Shown: piece after piece, positions 63,719 through 64,000 of the stretch
How the letters are laid out: each line of letters opens with the position of its first letter
How positions within the stretch are numbered: position 1 is the first letter of the stretch
Origin: Neoakkermansia glycaniphila
Lineage (GTDB): Bacteria > Verrucomicrobiota > Verrucomicrobiia > Verrucomicrobiales > Akkermansiaceae
Length of the DNA: 64,000 bases
Direction: 5' to 3'
Assembly: GCF_001683795.1 (NCBI RefSeq)
Contig: NZ_LIGX01000002.1
Coordinates: 124,001-188,000, forward strand
The notes under the pieces: generated by a model
Databases searched by the model: none
What the model was told of the DNA's origin: nothing
What the model saw: only the letters and a program-made list of their open reading frames with translations
Translations under genes and position numbers: made by a program

Positions 63719-64000
63719 ATGAAAGCTACGCGCACGCAAACAAAAGGAACACAAACAGCCCATGATGCACAGGTACTTGCCGACTTCATCCTGTTTTCCC
63801 AGCGTTCATGCATCCTCCGCCTTTCCGGCGAATTGAGCCAGGACAAAATCTCCTACCCCCAATTCTTCCTCCTCGCCTATCTCGCCAGTGAAGACTGCCT
63901 CTCCATGAGCAGCATCGCCAAGATGATGGGCCATTCCACCGCTGCATCCACCGGCATGGTGGACAAATTGCAGGAGCTCGGCCTCACCGCCCGCACGTCC
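63719..64000 (+). CDS. MarR-family transcriptional regulator (3' truncated by window)
   Basis: 94 residues are visible and the frame is open at the window end. QFFLLAYLASEDCLSMSSIA and KMMGHSTAASTGMVDKLQEL form the start of a MarR winged helix: recognition helix then the LQELGLTAR wing entry. The target and ligand are unknown. It has its own promoter. Confidence 0.85.
   Translation, partial: MKATRTQTKGTQTAHDAQVLADFILFSQRSCILRLSGELSQDKISYPQFFLLAYLASEDCLSMSSIAKMMGHSTAASTGMVDKLQELGLTARTS

Noticed and set aside
1-64000. CRISPR array, tRNA/rRNA genes, phage or insertion sequences
   Set aside because: No regularly spaced repeats, tRNA-like segments, transposase, integrase or terminal repeats with target duplications were recognised; short or divergent elements could still be missed by eye.

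Overview
The window looks like a chromosomal stretch from a Verrucomicrobiota bacterium, probably Akkermansia or a close relative. This is inferred from a secreted protein with a PEP-CTERM tail ending in an arginine run, a Chlamydia/Verrucomicrobia-type small basic protein, an archaeal/eukaryotic-type prolyl-tRNA synthetase, Gram-negative envelope genes (waaA, an LptF/G permease) and a transcarboxylase 5S-like subunit that would fit propionate formation. Most genes use G/C-ending codons. Shine-Dalgarno sequences are almost absent. Instead many starts lie 5 to 10 bases after a sigma70-like -10 box, so leaderless mRNAs appear common. No rRNA, tRNA, CRISPR array, phage or insertion sequence was recognised.

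Layout. 1-6.8 kb: a truncated HEAT/thioredoxin/CcdA-type membrane protein, then dapA-dapB (lysine/meso-DAP), folK-panB (folate and pantothenate) and a TIM-barrel protein. 6.8-8.5 kb: three related small secreted helical proteins. 8.5-15.5 kb: rseP, a Sel1-type protein, a secreted protein with three esterase-like modules, then an M50 protease with proS. 15.6-19.9 kb: cyclophilin, ABC-F ATPase, an unknown secreted protein and a PEP-CTERM LamG-like protein. 20.1-26.3 kb: a leftward cluster with a short GGQ ribosome-rescue factor, two membrane proteins and a UDP-sugar pyrophosphorylase, then plsY-gpsA, the small basic protein and panE. 26.3-38.2 kb: TPR protein, phosphoesterase, LPS-export permease, HAD phosphatase, UDP-xylose synthase, aroD, rsmD-waaA, several lipoproteins, an L,D-transpeptidase, galM and a DUF417 protein.

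38.5-42.2 kb holds the most unusual locus: a radical SAM/SPASM enzyme followed by four tandem paralogous exported proteins, each with two widely spaced CxxC pairs. Two overlap by ATGA junctions, and the first two share a 63-bp perfect repeat. I propose it as a candidate undescribed rSAM maturation or redox/metal system; the function is inference.

42.2-48.6 kb: EamA transporter, an AT-rich NYN-LOTUS gene that looks foreign, two tandem secreted ankyrin proteins and an unknown secreted protein. 48.8-54.5 kb: a TetR-HlyD-ABC operon resembling cecR-ybhGFSR. 54.6-64 kb: GNAT, dapF-aroK, 5S-like carboxyltransferase, two tandem secreted TraB-like proteins, an unknown protein, a membrane-anchored EEP phosphatase, a helical protein and a MarR regulator cut by the window end.
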